A program made the position numbers and the translations under genes. The notes below the pieces were generated by a model. That model was not told the origin of the DNA, did no database searches, and worked only from the letters and a program-made list of their open reading frames with translations. A stretch of 64,000 nt of DNA from Limnephilus marmoratus (taxonomy: Eukaryota; Arthropoda; Insecta; Trichoptera; Limnephilidae), in NCBI GenBank assembly GCA_917880885.1, contig OU862913.1, positions 7,936,001 to 8,000,000 of the forward strand, written 5' to 3'. Of this stretch, positions 55,085 through 64,000 are shown one piece after another; the stretch's first letter is position 1; every line of letters starts with the position of its first letter.

Positions 55085-57567
55085 AAATTAGAACATAAAA
55101 CGTCAACACCCTGTCATTATACGACCGAATATTAGAACTGGAAGAATTTTTAAGTAAAATTAACAATGATATTATGGGAATTTCGGAAGTTAGACGACAG
55201 GGCAACAAAATAGAAGAACCCAATACCTTTATACTTTGCTACATTGGATCTACACCCAGTCAATAGGGGGTGGGATTCATAACACATAAGTCATTGAAAA
55301 ACAATATTGAGAGCTTTATAGGAACAAAAGAACGAGTAGTAACTCTCAACATGAATATTGAAGGTAACAAGATATCAATAATAGGAGAAAAAGCAAACGT
55401 ACACGGAATTGACGCATTTTATAATACCATAGAAAAGGCCTTTGAAACAGCACATACATACATCATTCTAATGGGAGACTTCAATGCAGAAGTTGGAGTC
55501 CCCAGAGAAAACGAATATTTGGTTATGAAACAATACGGAAACGGTGAAAGAAACGATAGAGGTCAGAGACTTATCAACTTTGCACTAGAACATGAGCTGA
55601 CAACTATAAAAACCTGTTTCAAGAAAAAACAAAACCGCAGATGGACTTGGCGACCACCAGGCGGTCACTACAAGAATGATATTGATTACATTCTTTCAAA
55701 TCACCCAAAATTGTTCCAAAATATAGAAGTTTTGAACCAAAACTACGCATTAGACCACCGCCCTAACAGATGTAAAATTAGGCTTGCCACGCAAAAGAAA
55801 AATAGGTCCAATTTCACAAATAATAAAACAATTTAACTCAAAAACAAAGATGAAATAACAAAATACAAATAAAACCTATCAAACCTTATTTTGGAGCCAT
55901 CAAGTCAACCCGTCAGATAAGAGAACAAACTGATGCAAACCTCCTATGACAAAATAAAAAGGCCATCAAACAAAGTTTGATCCTTGCTACACCAAATATA
56001 GAAGAATATTAAAAAACAAAAAAACATAAAATATTACAAGAACGCACGCTAATATTATTAAAAAGAAGACAAGAACTACAAAAACCTAAAAATAAAAGAC
56101 ACTCATTGAAAAACGAACTCTCCGCACTGTACAAACTGGTTATTAAATATATCAAGAGAGAGACGATGCAAAATATAAACAAGAAACAGTACAGCTTTAT
56201 GGTAGCTCAAAGAGAGCACACAAAGAACTCAGAACAAACCGATCTTGGATTGAAGGACTGAAAACCCTTAATAAAGACCTATAGAATCGAACGGATATTG
56301 TCAGTACAGCAACTGAATTCTACAAGAAACTCTGTAGAGACAAAACATGAATAATCACTAATAAAACTGAAACAGATCCTGTAAACTGCCACTCTATACA
56401 ACCAATCCACGAAATCGAAGTAATAAACTCAATGAAGAAACTTCGAAAAAAGCCCAGGATCTGACAACATTCAAAATGAATCACCAAAATATGCTCACAA
56501 AATTTTGGCAGAACCTTTAACTGAACTGTTTACTTCAAAGTTCTGAAACGCCCATAGAATGGTCTGAAGCAGATATCATACTTATATATAAAAAGGGTGA
56601 TCCAAAAAATATCAGCAACTACAAACCGATTAGTCTGTTACAAAAATATACAAACTTTTCTCATCGAGTTTAGACTAAACTCGATAATAGAGGCAAAACA
56701 ACCTGTAGAACAGGCAGGCTTCAGAAAAGGGTACTCCCTAAAGAAGAAAAGGGAACTCCCTAAAAAGGTCTACTATTGACCACATCCACACCATCGAGAT
56801 AATTATAGAGAAATACCAAGAGTTCCAATGACCTCTTTACATAACTTTAATTGACTATCAAAAAGCTTTCGATTCGGTCACACACATAAGTATAGGGGAG
56901 AGTTTAAAAGAACAAGAGGTGCCAGATAAATACATAAATGTGATTTAAAAAATATATACAATAACAACAGAGGAAGAATAAAGCTTGAAGCCCTAGGCCC
57001 CGCCTTCCATATAGAAAGAGGGGTAAGACAAGGGGACCCGCTCTCACCCACTATTTTTATAGCCATTCTCTAAAACAAGTTGGATTGGAGTACAACAGGA
57101 CTCTATAAAAAAGGCGTATATCTAAGTCAACTGAGGTTCGCCGATGACCTGATAATTCTGTCAGAAACAGTTAACGAGTTGCAATCCATGATAGAAGCTC
57201 TAAACAAGCGAGTGCGAAAGTTGGATTAGAAATTAATCTAACAAAGACTAAGATAATAACTAATACACAAATGAGACGTATACCTATAAACGGTAATTCT
57301 TTAGAATACGTAGAAAACTATATCTACCTGAGAAAAAGAATAAGTTTCGAGAAAAATAGCAACATTATAGAAATAGAGAGAAGGGTCCAACAAACCTGGA
57401 ATAAGTATTGGAGCCTAAAACAAATATTTAAAAATAACTTACCAATAACTCTCAAAGCTAAAGTGATGAACTCATGTCTACTACCAAGCTTAACTTATGG
57501 AAGCCAGACCTAGAAATTAACTAGACAAGCTAAGAATAAAATCGATACATGTCAAAGAGGTTTAGAA
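55085..57567 (+). pseudogene. RTE-like LINE ORF2, N-terminal and RT parts
   Basis: Endonuclease: NVNTLSLYDRILELEEFL, GISEVRRQG, then 55270-55836 with ILMGDFNAEVG, WRPPGG, DIDYIL and DHRPNRCKI. RT is found in scattered frames at 56550-57230 (ISNYKPISL, AFDSVTH, VRQGDPLSP, RFADDLIILSE), followed by 57271-57513 (YIYLRKRISF, YGSQT). Stops and shifts throughout. Ends at CQRGLE (57567), where the nested LINE enters. Confidence 0.75.
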
Positions 57568-59829
57568 TTAGGTTTCAATTCCTATATAATAGTATCTGGC
57601 CAATTATAGAGAAACATACACCTAAAAAAAGGAATAAAAACAAATATCCAATCTGGTATTCAAGTGTTGTTATCATCAAATCAAAGAAAAAGATAAACTT
57701 AGGAAAAAATTTAAAAAATTTGGGAATCCAAGAGACCATGAAAGTTTCTCAATCCTACGTACAAGGGTAAAAATTGGAATACACCAATGCTTCCAATCTT
57801 ATATTAGTTCTATCGAAGACTCTCTACATCATAATACAAAATCACTATGGACCTATGCAAAATCTAAGGGTATGTCTAACTCAATCCCTAAAATAATGCA
57901 CCTAAATGAAACTGTAGCATGCAATGGTCACGAAATTAGTGAACTTTTCTCGGATTACTTCTGCTGTTTTTAATACAAACGATGTTTCACATCAAAATAT
58001 AAATAATAATTGTCAAGAAAGCAACTACTCGCTCAGTCATATTGAAATTTCAAGAACCGAAATATTGAACGCTATGAAATCACTAAATTCAAACAAAGGA
58101 CCAGGCCCAGATGCCATCCCACCATTATTTATATCAAACTGTGCTGAATCTCTTGTTTATCCTATTAACATTATATTTTGCAAATCTCTCAAAGAAGGTG
58201 TTTTTCCTGATCTTTGGAAAATAGCTCGTATCACTCCAATCTTCAAATCTGGGAATAAAAGCGACATCTCTAATTATCGCCCAATCAGTATACTCTCATG
58301 TTTTGGGAAAATTCTCGAATCGTTAATGTATAAAAGCATTTTCACACATTTTAAACATATTTTGAGCCCTCTTCAGCATGGATTCGTTTGCAATAGATCC
58401 ACTACCACAAATTTAATTGAATATGTTGATTTCTTAAGTACTAATTTTGACAAAAGAACACAAATAGATGCAGTCTATACTGATTTCAGTAAGGCATTTG
58501 ATAAAGTCAGTCATCCTCTTCTGATCCAAAAGCTAAAACGATCAGGTTTTCACGGCAATCTCCTGAGATGGATTATATCTTATATTTCACACAGGAGTCA
58601 ATATTTACAAGTTAATAGTTATGAGTCCTCACCCAGACTAGTCACATCCGGTGTTCCTCAAGGATCCCATTTAGGATCTTTGTTATATTCATAAATGATC
58701 TCACGGTACAACTTTCTTGTAAATGTCTATTATATGCAGATGATTTAAAAATCTTTCATCCTGTAAATTCACAACAAGACTGTGAAACTTTACAAAAAGA
58801 CCTACTTACGTTGTCTCAATGGTGTACAGATAATGCCATGGAATTAAATATTAACAAATGTAATATCATCACGTTCACGAACAATGTCCATAAAATTGAT
58901 TACCCTTACACGATCCGTGATGAAATCCTGAAAAAAGTAGACTCCATTAGAGATCTGGGAATCTTTCTTGACTCGAAGTTGACGTTCAGAAACCATTACC
59001 AACACATTGTCAATCAAGCCAATAGAATGCTCGGTTTTATCACTAGAATTACCAAATTGTTCAAGAATCCCAGTAGCTTCAGAATCTTGTACTACTCATA
59101 TGTAAGAAGTATCTTAGAGTATGGCACCGTGATTTGGTCCCCACACTATGCAATTCATAGCAATAAGGTGGAGTCTGTTAAAAAAAAATACTTAAGAATA
59201 CTAGCTTACAAATCTGGAGTACATCGGAATCTAGATAACTATGCTGAAAGACTCACTCACTTTAGAGAAGTCTCACTCGTTAAAAGAAGGCACATTTCAG
59301 ATTTGATTACCCTTTTTAAAATCATAAACAACATGTATGATTCATATTTAATTAATCAAATTAATCTTAATATAAGGCCGAAATTCACGAGAAACCTTGA
59401 AACCTTTTGGATCGATACTTACCGTATTAATACAAGTTTCTTCAAACCAACCTCGAGAATGACTCGGTTATACAACAAATATTGCAAACATGAAGACTTA
59501 GATGTATTTTCAAATTCAATTGATACCTTCAAAAGAAAATTATACTTACATATCCCTGATGATCTCCTCACCTAAACCTATAAAATGTGTATAAATGTAT
59601 ATATATGTTCATGTGTGAATATATTTTGTAATTATGGATTCTTCTTGTTTTATGTATGTACTTTAATTTATTATTATGTATTACAACTTATTAAGAATGT
59701 TGTGATGAATGTTGTGCTCACCTCTTATTGGAATAATCACTGTAACCGTATTAAAATTGTTAACTGATGTAATAATTATATGTGATATATTCTGTTGGCG
59801 AGCCAACAATAAATAAAAAAAAAAAAAAA
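57568..59829 (+). mobile_element. Nested jockey/CR1-like LINE, 5' truncated
   Basis: Inserted between CQRGLE (57567) and RSMLNIKK (59833) codons of the RTE-like ORF2, with AGAA on both sides as a probable short target duplication. It begins after the endonuclease and ends in a TTGGCGAGCCAA hairpin (about 59795-59806) and AATAAATA15. The 3' tail type matches the 13.9-17.6 kb LINE, but sequence divergence shows a different subfamily. Confidence 0.85.
57800..59575 (+). pseudogene. Reverse transcriptase of nested LINE
   Basis: Frames 57924-58694 and 58811-59575 are one RT: SNKGPGPDAIPPLFI, NYRPISILSCFGK, VYTDFSKAFDKVSH, SGVPQGSHLGSLL, then (frame change near 58690) LLYADDLKIF and the C-terminal region. 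The preceding RTRVKIGIHQCFQSYISS codons (from about 57760) lie in other frames. At least two frameshifts. Confidence 0.85.
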
Positions 59830-60165
59830 GAACGAAGCATGTTAAACATAAAGAAAATGGACAAAATAAGACACACATAGATAAGAGACATCACTTAAGT
59901 TACAAACGTTTTAACCTTTGCTCAAAAACTGAAATGGCATTGGGCTGGCCATGTAGCGAGAATGTCTGACAGAAGATTAACCACACGAGTTACCCAGTGG
60001 AAAGGACCACAAGGCAAGAGGGGGAAGGGGAGACCCTTAGCCCGCTGGGAAGATGACCTGAAAGGATCAACTGGCATAAACTAGTACTCCATAGCACAAG
60101 ACCGACAAAAATGGGCATCTTTTGAGGAGGCCTTTACCCAAACCGGGGTTCCTGCTAATTCATAA
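59830..60165 (+). pseudogene. RTE-like LINE ORF2 C-terminus
   Basis: Resumes with RSMLNIKKMDKIRHT, two in-frame stops, then KWHWAGHVARMSDRRL, GPQGKRGKGRPLARWEDD and SFEEAFTQTGVPANS, TAA at 60163. Confidence 0.75.
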
Positions 60166-60334
60166 ATATTTTTTAATAACATACACTTATATTACTAACA
60201 AAATCTAAACTAACTTACTAATACAAAAAATATGAGTTTATTGAAATATTGTAACTACCAATTTTTGTAAAACAAGAAATAAATATTATTATTTAATAAT
60301 ATTATTATCATTATACTATTGTAATGCAACTTAC

Positions 60335-60488
60335 TGACTGCCGGAGCACTCGTCGCGTACTGCAAACAATCCTTCTTCACATCCAGGAGGTGGATATCTA
60401 TATCCGTATAGGGCATTTCACCTCCACCCTCTTCCTGGGATCCTGGTTCCACCTTGATGGAAACACTCTCTGGGTTGGGAAGATCCAT
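60335..60488 (-). CDS. Zinc-finger exon 1, candidate for copy E
   Basis: 154 nt from ATG to A|GTAAGT, open, with MDLPNPESVS, IKVEPGSQEE, EMPYTDIDI and DVKKDCLQ. The expected exon 2 is not nearby; the next same-strand module is 50994-50839, beyond a nested set of transposons. It is either the true first exon of copy E with a 9.3-kb intron, or an orphan. Confidence 0.6.
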
Positions 60489-60489
60489 G

Positions 60490-62190
60490 GCTTTCTGTGA
60501 TAGCTTTACAGTTCAAAATAAAGATGGTAATTGGTTCCAGCTCAAAATAAATTAGACCTGCAACAGAACATTTATTCATTATTCCTATTAAAGATTAATT
60601 ATTAAAGAGTGTTAAGTAATCAGCTTCAGTTGGATTGAAATATTTAAATTCTCAGAGGTGATCTGGACTATCTTAAAAAAATCATAGGCGGTTAATTGAC
60701 TTCGTGCATCAAAGATATTATCTAATATCAAGGTGAGCGGAAAAACCGTCTCTATTCTCACTTCACTTGTAAAATACTTATATATAAAAGTGTCCCGTTC
60801 ACGCATTGATTATTGCGCTTATACGAGTCATTTAATTACAAAATTTTATTATAACAATCAAAGTTAAGAGATTTTTTTAAGAAAGGATGGAGAGGACATT
60901 CGGGGAATCTAATCCAAAATTCACAAGAAACAAGCTAACGGTTTTCCTCAGAATTTTGCTGCATGTTTGAATCCACTCACCGCATTTAACAGTTTAAATT
61001 TCATACGGCATTCGGAAAATCAAACTAGTATTAATTTAAAAGTGATTCTGTATGTGTTTCTACAGTTCCAAAATAATACCTAAAATGGTTTTTCTCCAAT
61101 TTTTGCAGCACACAGCTCACATCTTGAATTTAATAACTACGCTCGGAACATGACAGAGGTTTCCTTCGACATGCGTCAGAACATGAATCTGCAACTAGAA
61201 TTTTTTTTCGTGGATTCTAAACACAATAGCGATTACAACGTAAGATTGAATCTGCGTTGTCGTCCATCAGCTTAAATTATATTTGTACTTCATTTTTAAA
61301 ATTGCGCAATGAACACAAAAATGATTTTAGAATATTTTATTGACATTCGCGTGTTTACTGCCTTCCACTAATTTTTGACATTGTATAATAAACAGAGAAT
61401 TCATCATTTTGTACAATTTATTTAACTAATTTAAACATATATTTTGACAAACCGTTAAAGAAAACCTTTTTCGTAAACCTAAATGTAATTTTTTTGCGGT
61501 TCATTCAGCGTGACATGCCGAAAGTGCTCGCGGGCCGCACCGAAAATCCTCGCGGGCTGCATGCAGCCCGCATGCCTGATCCAACGCTTGGTTGGCAATT
61601 GTGACAGCGGCTGTAAAACTAAAAACATCAACCCAATGTCTCTCGTCTGCCGCGAGTTACCCTGCTGAAGTTGGCTAGCTCAATATCTTATATCGTGAAT
61701 GTTGTAAAATGTGATATATTCTTGTAATAAACATGCACCAATTCAGGGCTTTAGGTCTTACTTAGTCAATATAACATGAATCTACTTGCGTTCAAGGCCG
61801 AAGCGCGGCGTTCAATACCAATGCGTTGAAGAAACGTCACTAGAAAAGTAGAAGTGCAATAATTAGAATAATTTCGGGATAGAAATGTGATGATCACTGA
61901 AGGGACACAAAACTGAATAAGTGAAACACAAATATTTGCAGTTAATACAATATTACTTCAGGAAAGTGAAGAGAGATTGCTTTTGTGCGAAAACGCAATG
62001 GGAACGTTTATGACAATCAATGACTTTTCCATAGACATAAAACTATCATAGAAAATAATCATTGAAGTCGGTTCCTACTTTTGATAATTAAAAAAAGATA
62101 AATTATTCTCAACAGAGAAAATACAATTCGGCATAGGAGTACTCATTTTTCATTTTATATTTTTTAATGAAACCACAATCGATGTTCGGA
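60490..62190 (-). promoter_or_regulatory. 5' flank of the fifth gene copy
   Basis: 61740-62060 matches upstream parts of copies A-C (GAAGAAACGTCACTAGAAAAG near 61828, GATGATCACTGAAGG near 61890). 61080-61200 contains short inverse finger-like strings of low quality. More diverged than the copy A/C pair. Confidence 0.4.
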
Positions 62191-63515
62191 AATTTTTCGG
62201 TTTACGGAAGGTCTTCCTATATAATTTTTTTTTATTTTTTTATACTAATTATGGGCCGGAAAATCCAAAACTGAAAGAATTTTTTTTCGGAAAGCAATAT
62301 TAACAAAGTTACACGACTTTAAAATTTTCTATACGCACACATGAAAATCGACATATTGGAAGAATTATGACAGTTTAAAGTCATAGATAAACTAGAAAGA
62401 TGTTTTACCACACAAAATTAAATGTTACCATGCAATAATATCATCAAACATACCTTATAAATCGACGAAGTATGAAAATTCGTAGTCTTAAAAATGCGTA
62501 ACCTAACCTAACCTAACCTAACGCTAGGTTTGTGTAACATGGTTTGTGCCCCTTTATACCGCCTGCTCGCGTCCCTAACCTAACCTAACCTAACGCTAGG
62601 TTTGTGTAACATGGTTTGTGCCCCTTTATACCGCCTGCTCGCGTCCCTAACCTAACCTTACCTAACGCTAGGTTTGTGTAACATGGTTTGTGCCCCTTTA
62701 TACCGCCTGCTCGCGTCCCTAACCTAACCTAACCTAACCTAACGCTAGGTTTGTGTAACATGGTTTGTGCCCCTTTATACCGCCTGCTCGCGTCACGGCA
62801 AAAAAACATCCCTGTTTTCAAGTAGTTTAGCGGCTACGCTAGGTTTGTGTAACATGGTTTGTGCCCCTTTATACCGCCTGCTCGCGTCACGGCAAAAAAA
62901 CATCCCTGTTTTCAAGTAGTTTAGCGGCTACGCTAGGTTTGTGTAACATGGTTTGTGCCCCTTTATACCACCTGCTCGCGTCACGGCAAAAAAACATCCC
63001 TGTTTTCAAGTAGTTTAGCGGCTACGCTAGGTTTGTGTAACATGGTTTGTGCCCCTTTATACCGTCTGCTCGCGTCACGGCAAAAAAACATCCCTGTTTT
63101 CAAGTAGTTTAGCGGCTACGCTAGGTTTGTGTAACATGGTTTGTGCCCCTTTATACCGCCTGCTCGCGTCAATTTAAAAAATATCCCTGTTTTTAAGTAG
63201 TTTTAAGTTAGTTAGCGGCTACGCCAAAAGTGAGTAAAATTTATAAAAAATAATTACTTAAGTTAGTTATTGATATGACAACACTTAATTTTATGTGGTT
63301 ATCTTTGGTATGGCTATTTCTATGACTTTAAACTGTCATAATTCTTCCAATATGTCGATTTTCATGTGTGCGTATAGAAAATTTTAAAGTCGTGTAACTT
63401 TGTTAATATTGCTTTCCGAAAAAAAATTCTTTCGGATTCGGATTCTCCAGCCAATAGTTAGTATAAAGAAAAAAGTTTTATTATTTTGGAAGACCTTCCG
63501 TAAACCGAAATTTAG
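62191..63515. mobile_element. Long-TIR element carrying a satellite
   Basis: Inverted ends of about 195 bp (62191-62386 and 63320-63515; the inner about 110 bp identical) enclose a tandem array and two short unique flanks. No coding sequence. It resembles a foldback-type or MITE-like element. Target duplications were not identified. Confidence 0.75.
62499..63172. repeat. Eight-copy satellite with telomere-like linkers
   Basis: A 50-bp core (GCTAGGTTTGTGTAACATGG to CCGCCTGCTCGCGTC) starts at 62523, 62595, 62667, 62744, 62838, 62932, 63026 and 63120. The first four cores are preceded by CCTAA repeats (periods 72, 72, 77). The last four follow ACGGCAAAAAAACATCCCTG-type linkers (period 94). Copies are almost identical. 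Confidence 0.92.
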
Positions 63516-63895
63516 CCTCGATGTTCTTCGAAATTTTCGCAAAAATTAAATCTATGATTTTAAATAACGAAGAATGATCCATGACACTCAGGAGCAAAGA
63601 TGTGGCAAATTATTTAACTTTGGTAATAATAATTCGCCTTCACACATAAAACTATTTAGAAATGTATCTAAAATTTGGAAAACAAGATACCAGTATATTA
63701 CTGCGATGTCTTACATTATTTTAGTACATAAAATTGGTTCAATCTCCAAAACTTTAATAAATGAATATGTATAATAAAAGCTTGAGGAATTCGATAAACA
63801 ATAATCAGTATAAACGTTTTACAAAAGCAATTGAGAAACAAGATAAATTGGTAAAAAGTAGAATTAAAAAGAACATCATCCGTTTGTAAACAGAT
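63516..63895. other. No gene seen
   Basis: A+T-rich. A 66-codon frame at 63574-63774 has no recognisable domain. Confidence 0.3.
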
Positions 63896-64000
63896 GGCCG
63901 GCGTAGTCTAGCGGTAAGGCTCTTGACTGGCAATCCAAAGTTCGCGGGATCGAATCTCGGCGTGGGAAATAAATTTGATTTTATTTTAAGTGATGTTGTT
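63896..64000 (+). mobile_element. tRNA-derived SINE copy 3 (cut by window end)
   Basis: Head with GCGTAGTCTAGCGGTAAGGC and GATCGAATCTC, then GGAAATAAATTTGATTTTA as in the other copies. The body lies beyond the window. Confidence 0.75.

Larger units (their letters stand above)
52820..60165 (+). mobile_element. RTE-like LINE broken by nested insertions
   Basis: ORF1 starts at ATG 52896 (MEEIMNALRHIQKKLDEQK, coiled coil), with a stop at 52962. It is interrupted by a DNA transposon (53084-54245) and resumes at 54251 (FCGIEEKESS, IKRIGKKE). ORF2 begins near 55085 and carries endonuclease, a degenerate RT with FADD, and a C-terminus at 59830-60165 (WAGHVARMSDRR, RGRPLARWEDD, RQKWASFEEAF) that is separated from the rest by a nested LINE. 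The C-terminal signature and GDFNAEVG fit RTE-like elements annotated as craniofacial-development-protein-2-like. Many stops; an old copy. Confidence 0.8.

Noticed and set aside
62499..62770. True telomere or subtelomeric boundary
   Set aside because: CCTAA runs are only a few units long and lie between satellite cores inside a TIR-bounded element with unique DNA on both sides.
62523..63172. CRISPR-like array
   Set aside because: The regular repeats have identical, not unique, spacers and the genome is eukaryotic.

Overview
The window is A+T-rich eukaryotic, almost certainly insect, DNA. The evidence is: spliced C2H2 zinc-finger genes with short introns, several clades of arthropod-type LINEs, tRNA-headed SINEs, piggyBac-like and hAT-like remnants, and short CCTAA (TTAGG-type) runs. 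I cannot name the species. There is no operon, ribosome binding site, CRISPR array or prokaryotic gene.

The genic backbone is a lineage-specific family of C2H2 zinc-finger genes in repeated, decaying copies. The intact plan is best seen on the minus strand at 22915-26483 (copy C). A 154-nt first exon encodes a short acidic module with the patterns IKVEPG and DVKKEC. One or two further phase-1/phase-1 exons (153 and 156 nt) encode diverged copies of the same module. The last exon carries 13 tandem fingers. Copy A (3861-5886, plus) has lost exon 2b and most fingers. Copy B (18499 down to 10944, minus) has a TA-expanded, frameshifted exon 1, a LINE in its first intron, and a finger exon that is frameshifted and cut off. 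Copy E (49820-50994, minus, with a possible exon 1 at 60335-60488) has 11 fingers, several lacking zinc ligands. A further plus-strand copy (31466-32805) has fingers interrupted by a stop. Decayed finger arrays lie at 440-1010, 46810-47465 and 49010-49815. About 1.2 kb upstream of exon 1 is also shared among copies, so whole genes were duplicated.

Layout. 1-1 kb: finger remnants. 2.5-10.9 kb: copy A and a perfect 2 x 2006-bp inverted duplication that holds copy A's 3' part and a piggyBac-like pseudogene. 10.9-18.5 kb: copy B with a jockey/CR1-like LINE and a MITE. 19.3-20.3 kb: an hAT relic with an 8-bp target duplication. 21.4 kb: a dense cluster of heat-shock-element units. 22.3 kb: a SINE. 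22.9-27.8 kb: copy C. 28.3-29.3 kb: a Myb/SANT-like two-exon pseudogene whose intron holds a foldback minisatellite. 29.5 kb: a SINE. 31.4-34.4 kb: finger pseudogene and a truncated LINE. 36.2-40.6 kb: an apparently intact two-ORF LINE (PHD-type ORF1, EN-RT ORF2). 40.7-46.4 kb: a 5.7-kb LTR element without coding capacity. 46.8-52.3 kb: finger genes and repeats. 52.8-60.2 kb: an RTE-like LINE interrupted by a DNA transposon, a double hairpin and a nested LINE. 60.3-62.2 kb: exon 1 and 5' flank of another copy. 62.2-63.5 kb: a long-TIR element with an eight-copy satellite and telomere-like linkers. 63.9 kb: a SINE head cut by the window end.

The genes do not form a pathway. The window records a zinc-finger cluster expanding by duplication while transposons invade and break it. 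The only coding units that look intact are copy C and the two ORFs of the 36.2-40.6 kb LINE; copy E may still be translated.
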